DNA of 64,000 nt, from positions 41,242 to 105,241 of the forward strand of contig JAFYQH010000021.1 of assembly GCA_017547205.1 (NCBI GenBank), read 5' to 3'. The first letter of the stretch is position 1. Every line of letters begins with the position of its first letter. Both the position numbers and the translations under genes were made by a program. This document shows positions 55,101-63,197 of the stretch, piece after piece. The notes under the pieces were generated by a model, which ran no database searches, was not told the origin of the DNA, and worked only from the letters and a program-made list of their open reading frames with translations. Origin of the DNA: Bacteroidaceae bacterium. Its GTDB lineage: Bacteria; Bacteroidota; Bacteroidia; Bacteroidales; Bacteroidaceae.

Positions 55101-55640
55101 CTACATGAACATTCCACCCCACTCTTTAACCTTGAAGACCGCCCCATCGGAAATCTTCGCCATGCTCTCAACAACCTGTGCAAATGTGCGCGGAGTCTCA
55201 AGAAACTTGGTCTTGGAGAAGAACTTGTCGGCAAAGCATATCAGCTGCTCTTCCAGTGTCTCGGGATAAAAATCCTTTACCGGAAGATTCCAGGCATTTG
55301 CAACTATAGCATCCTTCGACAAGCCTGTACCCGTATGCCTTTCGCACACTCTTGCATGACGTTCAAATCCAAGCCCACGAAGCAGTTGTGCACCAAGATA
55401 ACCATGACACAAATACGGTTCAGTACCAAAACAATATATACGCGGAGCATCGGTAAGAAATATGCCCAGATCGTGTAGCATAGCAGCCTCCTCAACGAAC
55501 TGCATATCAAGCCGCAGTTCTGGATGACGGTGCCCCATCTCCAGCGCAAGTTCCGTAACACGCCTCGCATGTATCGTGTAAATTTTTTTTAACTCATTTT
55601 CAACCGGATAATAGCGGTCTATAATTTCTTCAACATCCAT
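55101..55640 (-). CDS. HD-domain phosphohydrolase-like protein
   Basis: This 179-residue cytosolic protein has an HD fold. The metal-binding residues visible are His24 (TIHARRVTELALEM), His56-Asp57 (MLHDLGIF), His79 (CHGYLGAQLLRGLG) and His102 (CERHTGTGLS). This is the arrangement of small HD phosphohydrolases acting on nucleotides; the exact substrate is unknown. The ATG at 55640 (MDVEEIIDRYYPVE) is preferred over the in-frame ATG at 55700, whose extra residues look like translated non-coding sequence. It is upstream of lptD on the same strand with a 110-base gap holding an lptD promoter. Confidence 0.82.
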   Translation of the reverse strand: MDVEEIIDRYYPVENELKKIYTIHARRVTELALEMGHRHPELRLDMQFVEEAAMLHDLGIFLTDAPRIYCFGTEPYLCHGYLGAQLLRGLGFERHARVCERHTGTGLSKDAIVANAWNLPVKDFYPETLEEQLICFADKFFSKTKFLETPRTFAQVVESMAKISDGAVFKVKEWGGMFM

Positions 55641-55802
55641 AGCTGCACATAATTCAGTGCTAATATAGCAAATCCATAGCAAACACAAAGGAAAATCCAT
55701 GGAAAACCTTCAATAACAGGCACCAGAAGACAAACAAAGCAAAAAAAAAACGCAAAGACAAACTAAATTATTGTTTTACACCATATATTCATATTATTTT
55801 AT

Positions 55803-55810
55803 TATTTTTG
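55803..55810 (+). promoter_or_regulatory. -7 box for the polyphosphate-polymerase operon
   Basis: TATTTTTG matches TAnnTTTG, 23 bases upstream of the ATG at 55834. It makes the in-frame ATG at 55819 almost leaderless. No other promoter-like box with good position was seen within the operon. Confidence 0.5.
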
Positions 55811-55833
55811 CCTAAAGTTTGGACGAATACGCA

Positions 55834-56610
55834 ATGGCAACAAACAACAGGATAAACGAAAAGGCTCTGATGCTGCCCCCCATAACCCTTGAGGAGATGT
55901 CGGGCATAAAACTGATGAACAGAACGGACACGAAGTTCGTGGCCACCATCGAGCAATTGCACATGTTCCTGCTTGCCGTACAAGGCAAGTACTACATCCA
56001 GGAGATAAACGGAAAACGCATTGCCAGCTATCATACAACATATTTCGACACAGAAGACTACCAGATGTACCGCATGCACCACTGCGGCAGAACCGTCAGG
56101 GAGAAGATACGTGTACGGACATACATGGACAGTGACGACACATTCTTTGAGATAAAGAACAAGAACAACCACGGCCGCACGAAAAAAAAGAGGATACCCG
56201 TAACGACACTCGCGACCCTTCACGACCATTATGACCAGGTGATACCGTTCATGGAAAAGCATGCATGGTACAGAATCGAGGAGATCTCCCCTGTAATCGA
56301 GAACTGGTTCAACCGGATAACCCTGGTAAACTTCGGCAAGACCGAAAGGCTGACGATTGATTTCAACCTGCAGTTCCACCACATCAAGAGCGACATGCAC
56401 GACCAACTTCAGAAAGTCGCCATAATTGAGTTGAAACGTGACGGCAACGTACCGTCACCAGCCCTTGACATAATAAGGGAGTTACGCATAAGACGTTCAG
56501 GTTTCAGCAAATACTGCATAGGCAGCGCACTCACGAACTGCAACCTCAAGCGCAACAACTTCAAGGAGAGGCTTACAATGATAAGAAAAATGGAAACAAA
56601 CATCAAATAA
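55834..56610 (+). CDS. VTC-domain polyphosphate polymerase
   Basis: This 258-residue soluble protein consists of one VTC domain, the triphosphate-tunnel polymerase of the yeast vacuolar transporter chaperone (Vtc4). That enzyme makes inorganic polyphosphate from the gamma-phosphate of ATP. The tunnel-lining charged residues look intact: Arg30 and Lys34 (MNRTDTKF), Arg93 and Arg95 (REKIRVRTY), Glu106, Lys108 and Lys110 (FEIKNKNNHGR), Arg115 and the KKKR run, Arg161, Arg172 (ERLTIDFNL), and Glu199 with Lys201 (IIELKRDG). The SPX and transmembrane parts of eukaryotic Vtc4 are absent; the membrane part may be supplied by the DUF4956 protein encoded 10 bases downstream. Confidence 0.88.
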   Translation: MATNNRINEKALMLPPITLEEMSGIKLMNRTDTKFVATIEQLHMFLLAVQGKYYIQEINGKRIASYHTTYFDTEDYQMYRMHHCGRTVREKIRVRTYMDSDDTFFEIKNKNNHGRTKKKRIPVTTLATLHDHYDQVIPFMEKHAWYRIEEISPVIENWFNRITLVNFGKTERLTIDFNLQFHHIKSDMHDQLQKVAIIELKRDGNVPSPALDIIRELRIRRSGFSKYCIGSALTNCNLKRNNFKERLTMIRKMETNIK

Positions 56611-56620
56611 CACACGACAA

Positions 56621-57463
56621 ATGAAACTCTTTACGACAATCATGCTATTATGCACAATGCTGTCCACTCCATTGGCAGCACAGAGTTCTACGCCTGCAAC
56701 CGGAACGACAAACATTACGACTGCAGACGCACAGTTACTGGGATTCAGTTTCGACTATGATGACGATGACGCGAAGATGTCCATCGGCATCAGAGAGAAA
56801 AGAGTAACTGAACATAAGATTATCGACATTGACCACATATGGGAGCTGTTGATAGCATTCCTTATAAACCTTATTGCAATAATGATAGTCGTACGTGGTC
56901 TATATTACCCGAAATGCAAGCGCGGAGAGTTCTTCTTCACTTACATACTTATTGCTATAAGCACTTTCATGCTCATATACGTCCTGGGAGATGTCAAGCT
57001 CAAGGCCGGAATCGCACTTGGCCTTTTTGCCATCTTCAGCATTATACGCTACCGTACCGAGCAGGTTGCCATAAGGGAAATGACATACCTGTTTATAATA
57101 ATAGCCATAAGCGCAATCAACGGATTGACCGTGAGCGAACTAAGCTATGGAGAAGTGCTTATAATCAATATTTTGTTCATCCTTTCCATATGGGTATGCG
57201 AGAGCAAGCTGCTCATAAGCCACTACTCGTACAAAGTCATAAAGTACGACAATGTAAACCTCATAACCCCCGACAAGAGAGACGAACTAATTGACGACCT
57301 TGAGAAACGCACAGGGCTCAAGATAGAAAAGGTAGAGGTAGGGGCAATAGACTTCCTTAAAGACGCAGCCATCGTAAAGATGTATTACCGTAGCAAAGAA
57401 TTCAATAACTCAGTAGACACCACATTAAAGACACCTACAGATGAATATAAGCTCAAGAATTAA
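56621..57463 (+). CDS. DUF4956 membrane protein
   Basis: This 280-residue protein has an N-terminal signal-like segment (1-21) and five further hydrophobic helices at about 73-92, 104-122, 126-142, 155-170 and 178-193. A C-terminal cytosolic domain of about 80 residues follows, with DLEKRTGLKIEKVEVGAIDF. The motif FSIIRYRTEQVAIREMTYLF with its ARG/GLU core, then INGLTVSEL, is characteristic of DUF4956. Family members are commonly encoded next to VTC-domain proteins, so a channel or scaffold for polyphosphate made by the polymerase is plausible (inference). The end overlaps the next gene by 23 bases, indicating translational coupling. Confidence 0.87.
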   Translation: MKLFTTIMLLCTMLSTPLAAQSSTPATGTTNITTADAQLLGFSFDYDDDDAKMSIGIREKRVTEHKIIDIDHIWELLIAFLINLIAIMIVVRGLYYPKCKRGEFFFTYILIAISTFMLIYVLGDVKLKAGIALGLFAIFSIIRYRTEQVAIREMTYLFIIIAISAINGLTVSELSYGEVLIINILFILSIWVCESKLLISHYSYKVIKYDNVNLITPDKRDELIDDLEKRTGLKIEKVEVGAIDFLKDAAIVKMYYRSKEFNNSVDTTLKTPTDEYKLKN

Positions 57464-58304
57464 GAAAAATTTGGCATTTTACTTGCTGGCAGCAGTATTT
57501 GCATTCGCGCCGCTGTGCAACGCAGATGCACAAAGTGACGATAACGAGTTCGGCATATGGACCACGCTCGAAGCATCGAAGAAGATAAACAAGAAGCTCA
57601 AGCTCGATTTTGAGGCAGAGTTGCGTACCATTGAGGGTGTCGGCGACATTGAACGCGTCTCACTGGGTGCCGGAGCAAGCTATAAGTTCACCAAATGGCT
57701 AAAGGCAAGTGCCGGATACATTTTCATATACAGCCATAGCCTAGAGGAGAAGAAACCCAAAACAGACGATCCCCTTATAATTGACGGTATAGGCACATTC
57801 TACGACTATAACGTCGACCACGCATACTGGACAGAGCGTCACAGATTCCACCTATCATTGACTGGTGAATATAAGATTGGACGAGTGGAATTATCATTGC
57901 GCGAACGCCTCCAGTACACACGTACGAATTCTGCAGTCACCGACGAGAGCAAATACCGTTGGCACCAGCAGTTCGACGCTGACTTCAACGAGATTGAGCC
58001 GACATTGGAGTTGAAGGAGACCGCCCCGGAACTGAAGGAGACGAAGTACAATACCACACTGCGTTCACGACTGACAGCAAAGTGGGACATTGCCAAGTGC
58101 AAGGTGACCCCTTTTGCCTCAGTAGAACTATACACACGCCTGGATGACTGGAAGGGCTGTGACAAGATGCGTTACAGAATAGGCGCAAGCTACAAGATAA
58201 ACAAGGACAACTCGGTATCGTTGTTCTACATGTACCAGGACGCCAACGACGATGACGAACCGAAAGGCCACGCCATAGGATTAGGATATTCAATCGACCT
58301 TTAA
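57441..58304 (+). CDS. DUF2490 predicted outer-membrane barrel protein
   Basis: This 287-residue protein has a signal peptide (about 1-30, ending NADAQ). It consists of amphipathic beta-strands typical of small Bacteroidetes barrels: FGIWTTLEASKKINKKLKLD, YKFTKWLKASAGYIFIYSH, and WTERHRFHLSLTGEYKIGRV followed by LSLRERLQYTR. It ends AIGLGYSIDL. This is the DUF2490 pattern. Function is unknown; the operon context suggests an outer-membrane partner for the polyphosphate or carbohydrate-binding proteins. It overlaps the DUF4956 gene by 23 bases and is 10 bases before the next gene. Confidence 0.85.
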   Translation: MNISSRIKKNLAFYLLAAVFAFAPLCNADAQSDDNEFGIWTTLEASKKINKKLKLDFEAELRTIEGVGDIERVSLGAGASYKFTKWLKASAGYIFIYSHSLEEKKPKTDDPLIIDGIGTFYDYNVDHAYWTERHRFHLSLTGEYKIGRVELSLRERLQYTRTNSAVTDESKYRWHQQFDADFNEIEPTLELKETAPELKETKYNTTLRSRLTAKWDIAKCKVTPFASVELYTRLDDWKGCDKMRYRIGASYKINKDNSVSLFYMYQDANDDDEPKGHAIGLGYSIDL

Positions 58305-58314
58305 ATTTACATCT

Positions 58315-58776
58315 ATGAAGAGAATTTACATAATACTACTTGTCATTATTGCATCGTCACTCCCTACAGCAGCACAGCAGATGCTTGTAGACAAGGGAAG
58401 CGACAGCAATGAAATTGTCAACCTCGAGAACCTGAAACGAATTACATTCAACGGGACAACTGTAAACATCGAGCAGACTGATGGCACAACAAGCAGTACC
58501 GCCATGGGAGAGATAAACCGAATATACTTCGGAGACTTCAGCGCAATCGATGACATAAAGCCACAAAGCAAAGAACTTATAAGCTACTTGTCAAGCGAAG
58601 CCATTGCCATCAACTGCGAGGCCGGAACAATTGTGACAATCTACGATGTGATAGGCTCACAGGTTACAAGCATAAGACTCAAGAGCGAAGGCGGAATGAT
58701 AGGCATTGCACATCTACCCAAAGGTATATATATCATAAAAGCCAATGACAGAACCGCAAAATTCATGAAAAGATGA
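58315..58776 (+). CDS. short T9SS-sorted protein
   Basis: This 153-residue exported protein has a signal peptide (1-21, MKRIYIILLVIIASSLPTAA). A small beta domain (about 38-72, LKRITFNGTTVNIEQTDG then EINRIYF) follows. The rest is a type A T9SS C-terminal sorting domain (IVTIYDVIGSQVTSIRLKSE, then HLPKGIYIIKANDRTAKF). Nearly all of the mature protein is sorting signal plus one small domain, so it may act as a surface anchor or adaptor. The small domain resembles the N-terminus of the next gene product (TEVTFDEKQQLVMVRTQDG). The stop overlaps the next start by 4 bases. Confidence 0.78.
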   Translation: MKRIYIILLVIIASSLPTAAQQMLVDKGSDSNEIVNLENLKRITFNGTTVNIEQTDGTTSSTAMGEINRIYFGDFSAIDDIKPQSKELISYLSSEAIAINCEAGTIVTIYDVIGSQVTSIRLKSEGGMIGIAHLPKGIYIIKANDRTAKFMKR

Positions 58777-60434
58777 AAAGAGCAACACTGATTATATGCC
58801 TGCTTTCAGCATCACTGGCACAGGCACAGACACTATACGTCAACAACAGCGACAACACCCATCTGGCTTTTGACACAAATGGCACAGAGGTAACCTTCGA
58901 CGAAAAGCAGCAGCTCGTCATGGTAAGAACACAGGACGGAGCCGCAAGCCAGTTCGCAACCACTAGAGTAACGGAGATTGCTCCGGAATCAAACAACGGA
59001 AATGCACTGACCTACAACCTTACCCCGAAAGTATCGTTCAACACAGCCGATGCTAGCAACTACAACGAGATTGTGGAAACCATTATAACGGATGAGCTGG
59101 ATGACGAATCGGGCGACTTTGTGGAAAATTACGATTCCGAACGTACGATAACCATTACGTTCAGTAAATCTGGTGTAAAGACAAGTTCCCTCCCCAGCGA
59201 CATAACAGCAATCATCGACGGCGGACATATTGTAATAAATTCGATGCGCAGCAAGGTTGCATATAGAATAACCGGTTCATGCGAAAACGGCTCATTGAAG
59301 ATATACAGCCTAAAGAAGTTCCAGGTCATTATGCAGAACCTGAACCTGACCAACCCTACTGGCCCTGCTATAAACATACAAAGTGGCAAAACTGTATACA
59401 TGACAATTCCCGCAAACAGCACAAACACCCTTTGCGACGGTGCTACATACAATGCACCTGTTATTGACAGCAACGGCGAGGAAGAGGACCAGAAAGGTAC
59501 TCTGTTCAGCGAAGGACAGCTCATTTTCAATGGTGAAGGTACACTTAACGTCACCAGCCTGGGCGGGCACGGAATCTGCAGCGACGACTATATTAGAGTG
59601 CGCAGCGGCAACATCAATGTCTTAAATGCGGCAAAGGACGGATTCCGCACAAAGGAAAAGTTCGTTGTTGGGCGTACTGCCAGCGCAGCCCCGACAATAA
59701 CTGTCAACGCAACTAATAACGGAATCGACTGCAGTGAGGGAACACTAACCATAGAGGCCGGCAAGCTTGACATAAAATCGGGCAGCGAGGGCATTAAGGT
59801 CGAATACGAAGAGTTGGTTCCCGACCCGACAGTAATACCAGACGCCTACATTAAAGGCGGATTCATAAAGATTGCTACTACAGGAGAAAAGAGTTCGGCC
59901 ATAAAGACCACACGCAACTACACACAGAGCGGAGGTATTATTCAGGCTACGGTAAGCGGCAACGGCTCAAAAATCATAAACTGCGACGGTGCTATTACCT
60001 TCACGGGCGGCAAGCTCACTGGATTATCAGAAGGAACAGTAACTGCTGACGAGACATCGGCCGGAGGTGTAAAAAGCGAAGGCACAATCGAAATCACGGG
60101 CGGCACCATTGCCATTGACTGTACGGGCAAAGGCTCCAAAGGCATGAATTGCACCCGGGGTATTGTAATTGAAGATGGCGACATAACACTCCTTGCCACG
60201 GCCGGCAACTACACCGAGATTGCCGATGACAAGAAAAGCCGTGCAATGACAGCAAACAGCATAACCGTAAACGGCGGCAAGATTGTAGCCAGTGCACACG
60301 ACAACGCATTGGCAGCAACCATTCAGCTGACTGTGAACGGAGGTTCCATCAATGCATACAGCAACAACAGCGATGCATTGAACATGGATGCCACACAGAC
60401 GGGCGGCTGGTTGCTGACAAAAGATGCCGAATAA
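58773..60434 (+). CDS. Cthe_2159-like beta-helical carbohydrate-binding protein
   Basis: This 553-residue exported protein has a signal peptide (MKRATLIICLLSASLAQA). An N-terminal region (about 25-130) is followed by a right-handed beta-helix of the Cthe_2159 carbohydrate-binding family. The helix shows as repeated GG-turns and N/D ladders: LGGHGICSDDYIRVRSGNIN, ATNNGIDCSEGTLTIEAGKL, then SGSEGIKVEYEE, KSSAIKTTRNYTQSGGIIQA and TVNGGKIVASAHDNALAATI. Cthe_2159 itself binds cellulose-like and acidic polysaccharides with calcium. The protein ends at NSDALNMDATQTGGWLLTKD without its own sorting domain, and slightly earlier than I expect for the family. It is the last gene of the operon. Confidence 0.82.
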   Translation: MKRATLIICLLSASLAQAQTLYVNNSDNTHLAFDTNGTEVTFDEKQQLVMVRTQDGAASQFATTRVTEIAPESNNGNALTYNLTPKVSFNTADASNYNEIVETIITDELDDESGDFVENYDSERTITITFSKSGVKTSSLPSDITAIIDGGHIVINSMRSKVAYRITGSCENGSLKIYSLKKFQVIMQNLNLTNPTGPAINIQSGKTVYMTIPANSTNTLCDGATYNAPVIDSNGEEEDQKGTLFSEGQLIFNGEGTLNVTSLGGHGICSDDYIRVRSGNINVLNAAKDGFRTKEKFVVGRTASAAPTITVNATNNGIDCSEGTLTIEAGKLDIKSGSEGIKVEYEELVPDPTVIPDAYIKGGFIKIATTGEKSSAIKTTRNYTQSGGIIQATVSGNGSKIINCDGAITFTGGKLTGLSEGTVTADETSAGGVKSEGTIEITGGTIAIDCTGKGSKGMNCTRGIVIEDGDITLLATAGNYTEIADDKKSRAMTANSITVNGGKIVASAHDNALAATIQLTVNGGSINAYSNNSDALNMDATQTGGWLLTKDAE

Positions 60435-60452
60435 AAGAAAGAGTAATAAAAA

Positions 60453-60498
60453 GTGATATTGAACGAGCGTGGCAATTGCCACGCTCGTTCAATATCAC
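60453..60498. terminator. 46-base perfect palindrome closing the polyP operon
   Basis: An uninterrupted palindrome is centred at 60475/60476 (core GAGCGTGGCAATTGCCACGC). It lies 18 bases after the operon's last stop and 5 bases from the stop of the convergent small gene. Confidence 0.8.
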
Positions 60499-60503
60499 AC
60501 TTG

Positions 60504-60722
60504 TCAGTCTCTATATGCCTTGCTTTCACGCTCCTTGCGCAACCTCTCCCTCCTGCGCAACAGAAACCAAAGCAAAAGCAGTATAACAGCAGAGGCACCG
60601 ACTGTAGCCCATTTCATGGAGAGACTCATTTCATTATTCCTCGGGAAAAAATAGATGTATATACCCGCTGTATATATTGCCAGCAAGGCAACAGTAAGAT
60701 TTGGATTTCTCAAAAACCTCAT
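60504..60722 (-). CDS. small two-helix membrane protein
   Basis: This 72-residue protein of unknown function has two hydrophobic segments (about 9-26, TVALLAIYTAGIYIYFF, and 39-55, VGASAVILLLLWFLL). A very basic cytosolic tail RRRERLRKERESKAYRD follows. The first residues MRFLRNPNLTVALLAI are seen in short Bacteroidales membrane proteins. The codons are consistent with real coding, and it fills the space between two terminators. No partner is evident. Confidence 0.6.
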   Translation of the reverse strand: MRFLRNPNLTVALLAIYTAGIYIYFFPRNNEMSLSMKWATVGASAVILLLLWFLLRRRERLRKERESKAYRD

Positions 60723-60933
60723 ATTAGTATAGAATTAAGAAGCTGTTTAAATTTCTTATATAAATATTCCAAAACTGCAAAAGTCGGTATTTCGGTTTCT
60801 TGGACTAGGCAAAAATAAGCAAAACATCACATACCCGCCCAATATCTTAAGCTTTTGCCGTAATTTATAGCATAATTTAATAAAAAGACCTATTTTTACG
60901 GATATAAACAAAAAGCACCAAACATTAAACAAT
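60723..60933 (+). promoter_or_regulatory. 211-base region upstream of pyrH
   Basis: No gene is seen. TATTTTTA shortly before 60900 is a one-mismatch match to the -7 consensus and is the best promoter candidate for pyrH. The region is strongly AT-rich. Confidence 0.3.
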
Positions 60934-61644
60934 ATGGCAAAGTTCAAACGCATTCTTTTGAAGCTCAGCGGCGAGAGCCTTATGGGCGAACAGGGTTATG
61001 GAATAGACGTAAAGCGTCTCAATGAGTATGCTGCACAGATAAAGGAAGTTGCAGAGATGGGCGTACAGATAGGAATCGTCATCGGCGGAGGCAACATCTT
61101 CCGTGGGCTTACGGGAGCCGGCAAAGGATTTGACCGCGTAAAGGGCGACCAAATGGGAATGATGGCAACGGTCATCAATAGCCTTGCCCTCAGTTCGGCC
61201 CTCGGAGCAGCCGGTGTACCTAACAAGGTACTGACAGCAATAAGAATGGAACCGGTTGGCGAATTCTATACAAAATGGAAAGCTATCGAGGCAATGGAGA
61301 ACGGGCAGGTAGTCATAATGGCAGCCGGGACAGGAAGCCCTTATTTCACTACTGACACCGGCTCTTCGCTACGCGGCATAGAGATTGAGGCCGATGTGAT
61401 GCTAAAGGGCACACGTGTTGACGGAATATATACAGCTGACCCCGAAAAGGACCCGACAGCAACGAAGTTCGACGATATTACATACGACGAAGTCATTTCG
61501 CGCGGACTTAAGGTCATGGACATCACTGCCACAGCCATGTGCAAGCAGAACAACCTGCCTATCTATGTATTCAACATGGACATAGTCGGAAACTTGCGCA
61601 AGGTTATGAACGGCGAGGAGATTGGAACATACGTTCATCCATAA
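60934..61644 (+). CDS. pyrH: UMP kinase
   Basis: This 236-residue amino-acid-kinase-fold enzyme phosphorylates UMP to UDP; the bacterial hexameric form is GTP-activated and UTP-inhibited. Features are the N-terminal KRILLKLSGESLMGEQGYGI, VIGGGNIFRGLTGAG with the uridylate-binding loop, GTGSPYFTTDTGSSLRGIEI, and KGTRVDGIYTADPEKDPTA. Length and motifs are standard. It stands alone here, whereas many bacteria pair it with frr. Confidence 0.96.
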   Translation: MAKFKRILLKLSGESLMGEQGYGIDVKRLNEYAAQIKEVAEMGVQIGIVIGGGNIFRGLTGAGKGFDRVKGDQMGMMATVINSLALSSALGAAGVPNKVLTAIRMEPVGEFYTKWKAIEAMENGQVVIMAAGTGSPYFTTDTGSSLRGIEIEADVMLKGTRVDGIYTADPEKDPTATKFDDITYDEVISRGLKVMDITATAMCKQNNLPIYVFNMDIVGNLRKVMNGEEIGTYVHP

Positions 61645-61651
61645 CATACAT

Positions 61652-61703
61652 TAGCACAATAGCAATTGAAGCGGCATTTGCCGCTTCAATTGCTATTGTG
61701 CTA
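61652..61703. terminator. 52-base palindrome, pyrH/birA
   Basis: Twenty-five-base perfect arms (61652-61676 and 61679-61703) leave only a two-base loop. The right arm contains the birA stop codon at 61701-61703. Confidence 0.82.
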
Positions 61704-62447
61704 TATCAACATTTCTACTTCCTTGAAAGCATAACGGGAGAGTTTGCCATCAATGTGCCTCAGCAACAGATGCCCCACAGGAGCAACACCTTCAATCACA
61801 GCTTCAAAGGAACCGTCAGCATCAACAAAACTCCTTTTCTCGCCAAGCCCCAGCAATAGTTCGCGATATTCAGCCTCGACACATCCACTGTTTATTTTCA
61901 TTCTGCCGTAATAATTGCTGAAACAGTCGATAAACGTATCAAGAACATCGTCCACGACAAATTCCCGCCCCAACAGCATTCTCATAGAAACAGGCACCCT
62001 CTCCATGAGCGGAAAATCAGTCTGGTTGACGTTCAAGCCAACCCCAATTATAGCCTGCTCCACAAACGCACCACTGTAATCCAATTCAATAAGAATCCCG
62101 GCCAACTTACACTTTCCCACATATATATCATTTGGCCATTTTAGCCTTGCATCAATGCCGTAGCACCTCATGGCCGCACATACGGCCAAAGCCACTGTTT
62201 GCGACAGCCGGAATTGGTTTGCTACCTCAAGCGACATGCCTGGACGCACAAGAAGACTCAACAAGAGATTCACTCCATATTCCGACGACCACACGTTCCT
62301 GCGCTGGCCACGTCCGGAAGTCTGATGTTTTGCAGTTACTGCGACAGCATTGTAACCGTCAGCCCACAATGTGGAAGCCTCGTCACGCACATAACGGTTT
62401 GTTGAATCTATGACATCAAGTTGCTTTACCAATATGTCACTTGCCAT
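61701..62447 (-). CDS. birA: biotin--[acetyl-CoA-carboxylase] ligase, catalytic domain only
   Basis: This 248-residue class I biotin protein ligase attaches biotin to carboxylase carrier domains. The biotin-AMP loop GRGQRR is at 45-50, the lysine motif KWPNDIYV is at 103-110 with Lys112, and LAGILIELDY and GVGLNVNQTDFP follow. There is no N-terminal winged-helix domain, so it is not the biotin operon repressor. ATG at 62447 gives MASDILVKQLDVIDSTNRYV; the longer frame to 62525 overlaps the upstream gene heavily. The chosen start overlaps yjbR by 11 bases. Confidence 0.93.
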   Translation of the reverse strand: MASDILVKQLDVIDSTNRYVRDEASTLWADGYNAVAVTAKHQTSGRGQRRNVWSSEYGVNLLLSLLVRPGMSLEVANQFRLSQTVALAVCAAMRCYGIDARLKWPNDIYVGKCKLAGILIELDYSGAFVEQAIIGVGLNVNQTDFPLMERVPVSMRMLLGREFVVDDVLDTFIDCFSNYYGRMKINSGCVEAEYRELLLGLGEKRSFVDADGSFEAVIEGVAPVGHLLLRHIDGKLSRYAFKEVEMLI

Positions 62448-62784
62448 ATTTTTCTCTGATTTTCTTGGGAAGTTTCTTGAGCACCTCATCATAAGAGTGG
62501 TCAATAAGCGAGCGCACAAAAGCATCGTCCAGTGCCATTATATCAAGCTGATTCCAGTAACGCTTGTTCATATGCCATGCCGGTTCTATTTGAGAATACT
62601 CGTCACGCAACTCAACTGCATAGTCCGCATCGCATTTCAGGCAAAACCACCGGGTATTTTCCAGGTCGGTAATAGCGAATATACGGTTCTCGACCCTAAA
62701 AGCAAGCGTCGTCTCGTCAAAAGGAAAATCCTCTGTGGCATTCTTCTTGCTCAAGCAATATATACGCGCATCTTCAATATTCAT
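62437..62784 (-). CDS. MmcQ/YjbR-family protein
   Basis: This 115-residue cytosolic protein of the CyaY-like-fold MmcQ/YjbR family has the N-terminal ARIYCLSKKNATEDFPFDET and the conserved WFCLKCDADYAVELRDEY, AWHMNKRYWNQLDI and LIDHSYDEVLKKLPKKIREK segments. A DNA-binding role has been proposed for the family, but its cellular job is not settled. It is the middle gene of yraN-yjbR-birA, overlapping birA by 11 bases. Confidence 0.9.
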   Translation of the reverse strand: MNIEDARIYCLSKKNATEDFPFDETTLAFRVENRIFAITDLENTRWFCLKCDADYAVELRDEYSQIEPAWHMNKRYWNQLDIMALDDAFVRSLIDHSYDEVLKKLPKKIREKYGK

Positions 62785-62807
62785 ATCTCAATTATTATAC
62801 ACCAGTA

Positions 62808-63170
62808 TCACCACTCGGGATAAAAGGCGTCCTCTATATGTTCTATCCTATACGGTTCAGAGTCACCAATCACCGTAATCACATCAAAACGGAATTTCAG
62901 ATCGATACTATTGCGCTTTACATAAGCTTCTGCAGCATAAATCAGACGGTCCATCTTATCGGGTGTGACTGCATCGGCCGCACTGCCATACATCTCGGAA
63001 GTACGGCTCTTCACCTCAACGAAGACCAGCACATCCCTATCCTTGGCTATTATATCAATCTCTTTATGCCCCGAACGCCAGTTATAATGCAACACCGCAT
63101 ACCCTTTGTCCAAAAGATACCGCGCCGCAAGCATCTCCCCCTTGCTACCCAAAAGATTATGACGAGCCAT
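62808..63170 (-). CDS. YraN-family (UPF0102) endonuclease-like protein
   Basis: This 120-residue protein has a Holliday-junction-resolvase/PD-(D/E)xK-like fold. The putative metal site is Glu37 and Asp39 in GHKEIDII together with Glu52 and Lys54 in FVEVKSR. The N-terminal helix GSKGEMLAARYLLDKGY is typical. Family function is unknown, though a DNA processing role is inferred. The reading frame stays open far upstream to 63689 and overlaps the divergent genes; ATG at 63170 with the promoter at 63198-63205 is the real start. Confidence 0.9.
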   Translation of the reverse strand: MARHNLLGSKGEMLAARYLLDKGYAVLHYNWRSGHKEIDIIAKDRDVLVFVEVKSRTSEMYGSAADAVTPDKMDRLIYAAEAYVKRNSIDLKFRFDVITVIGDSEPYRIEHIEDAFYPEW

Positions 63171-63197
63171 TTGATTTCCTTTTTGCCTGTTCTTGCA

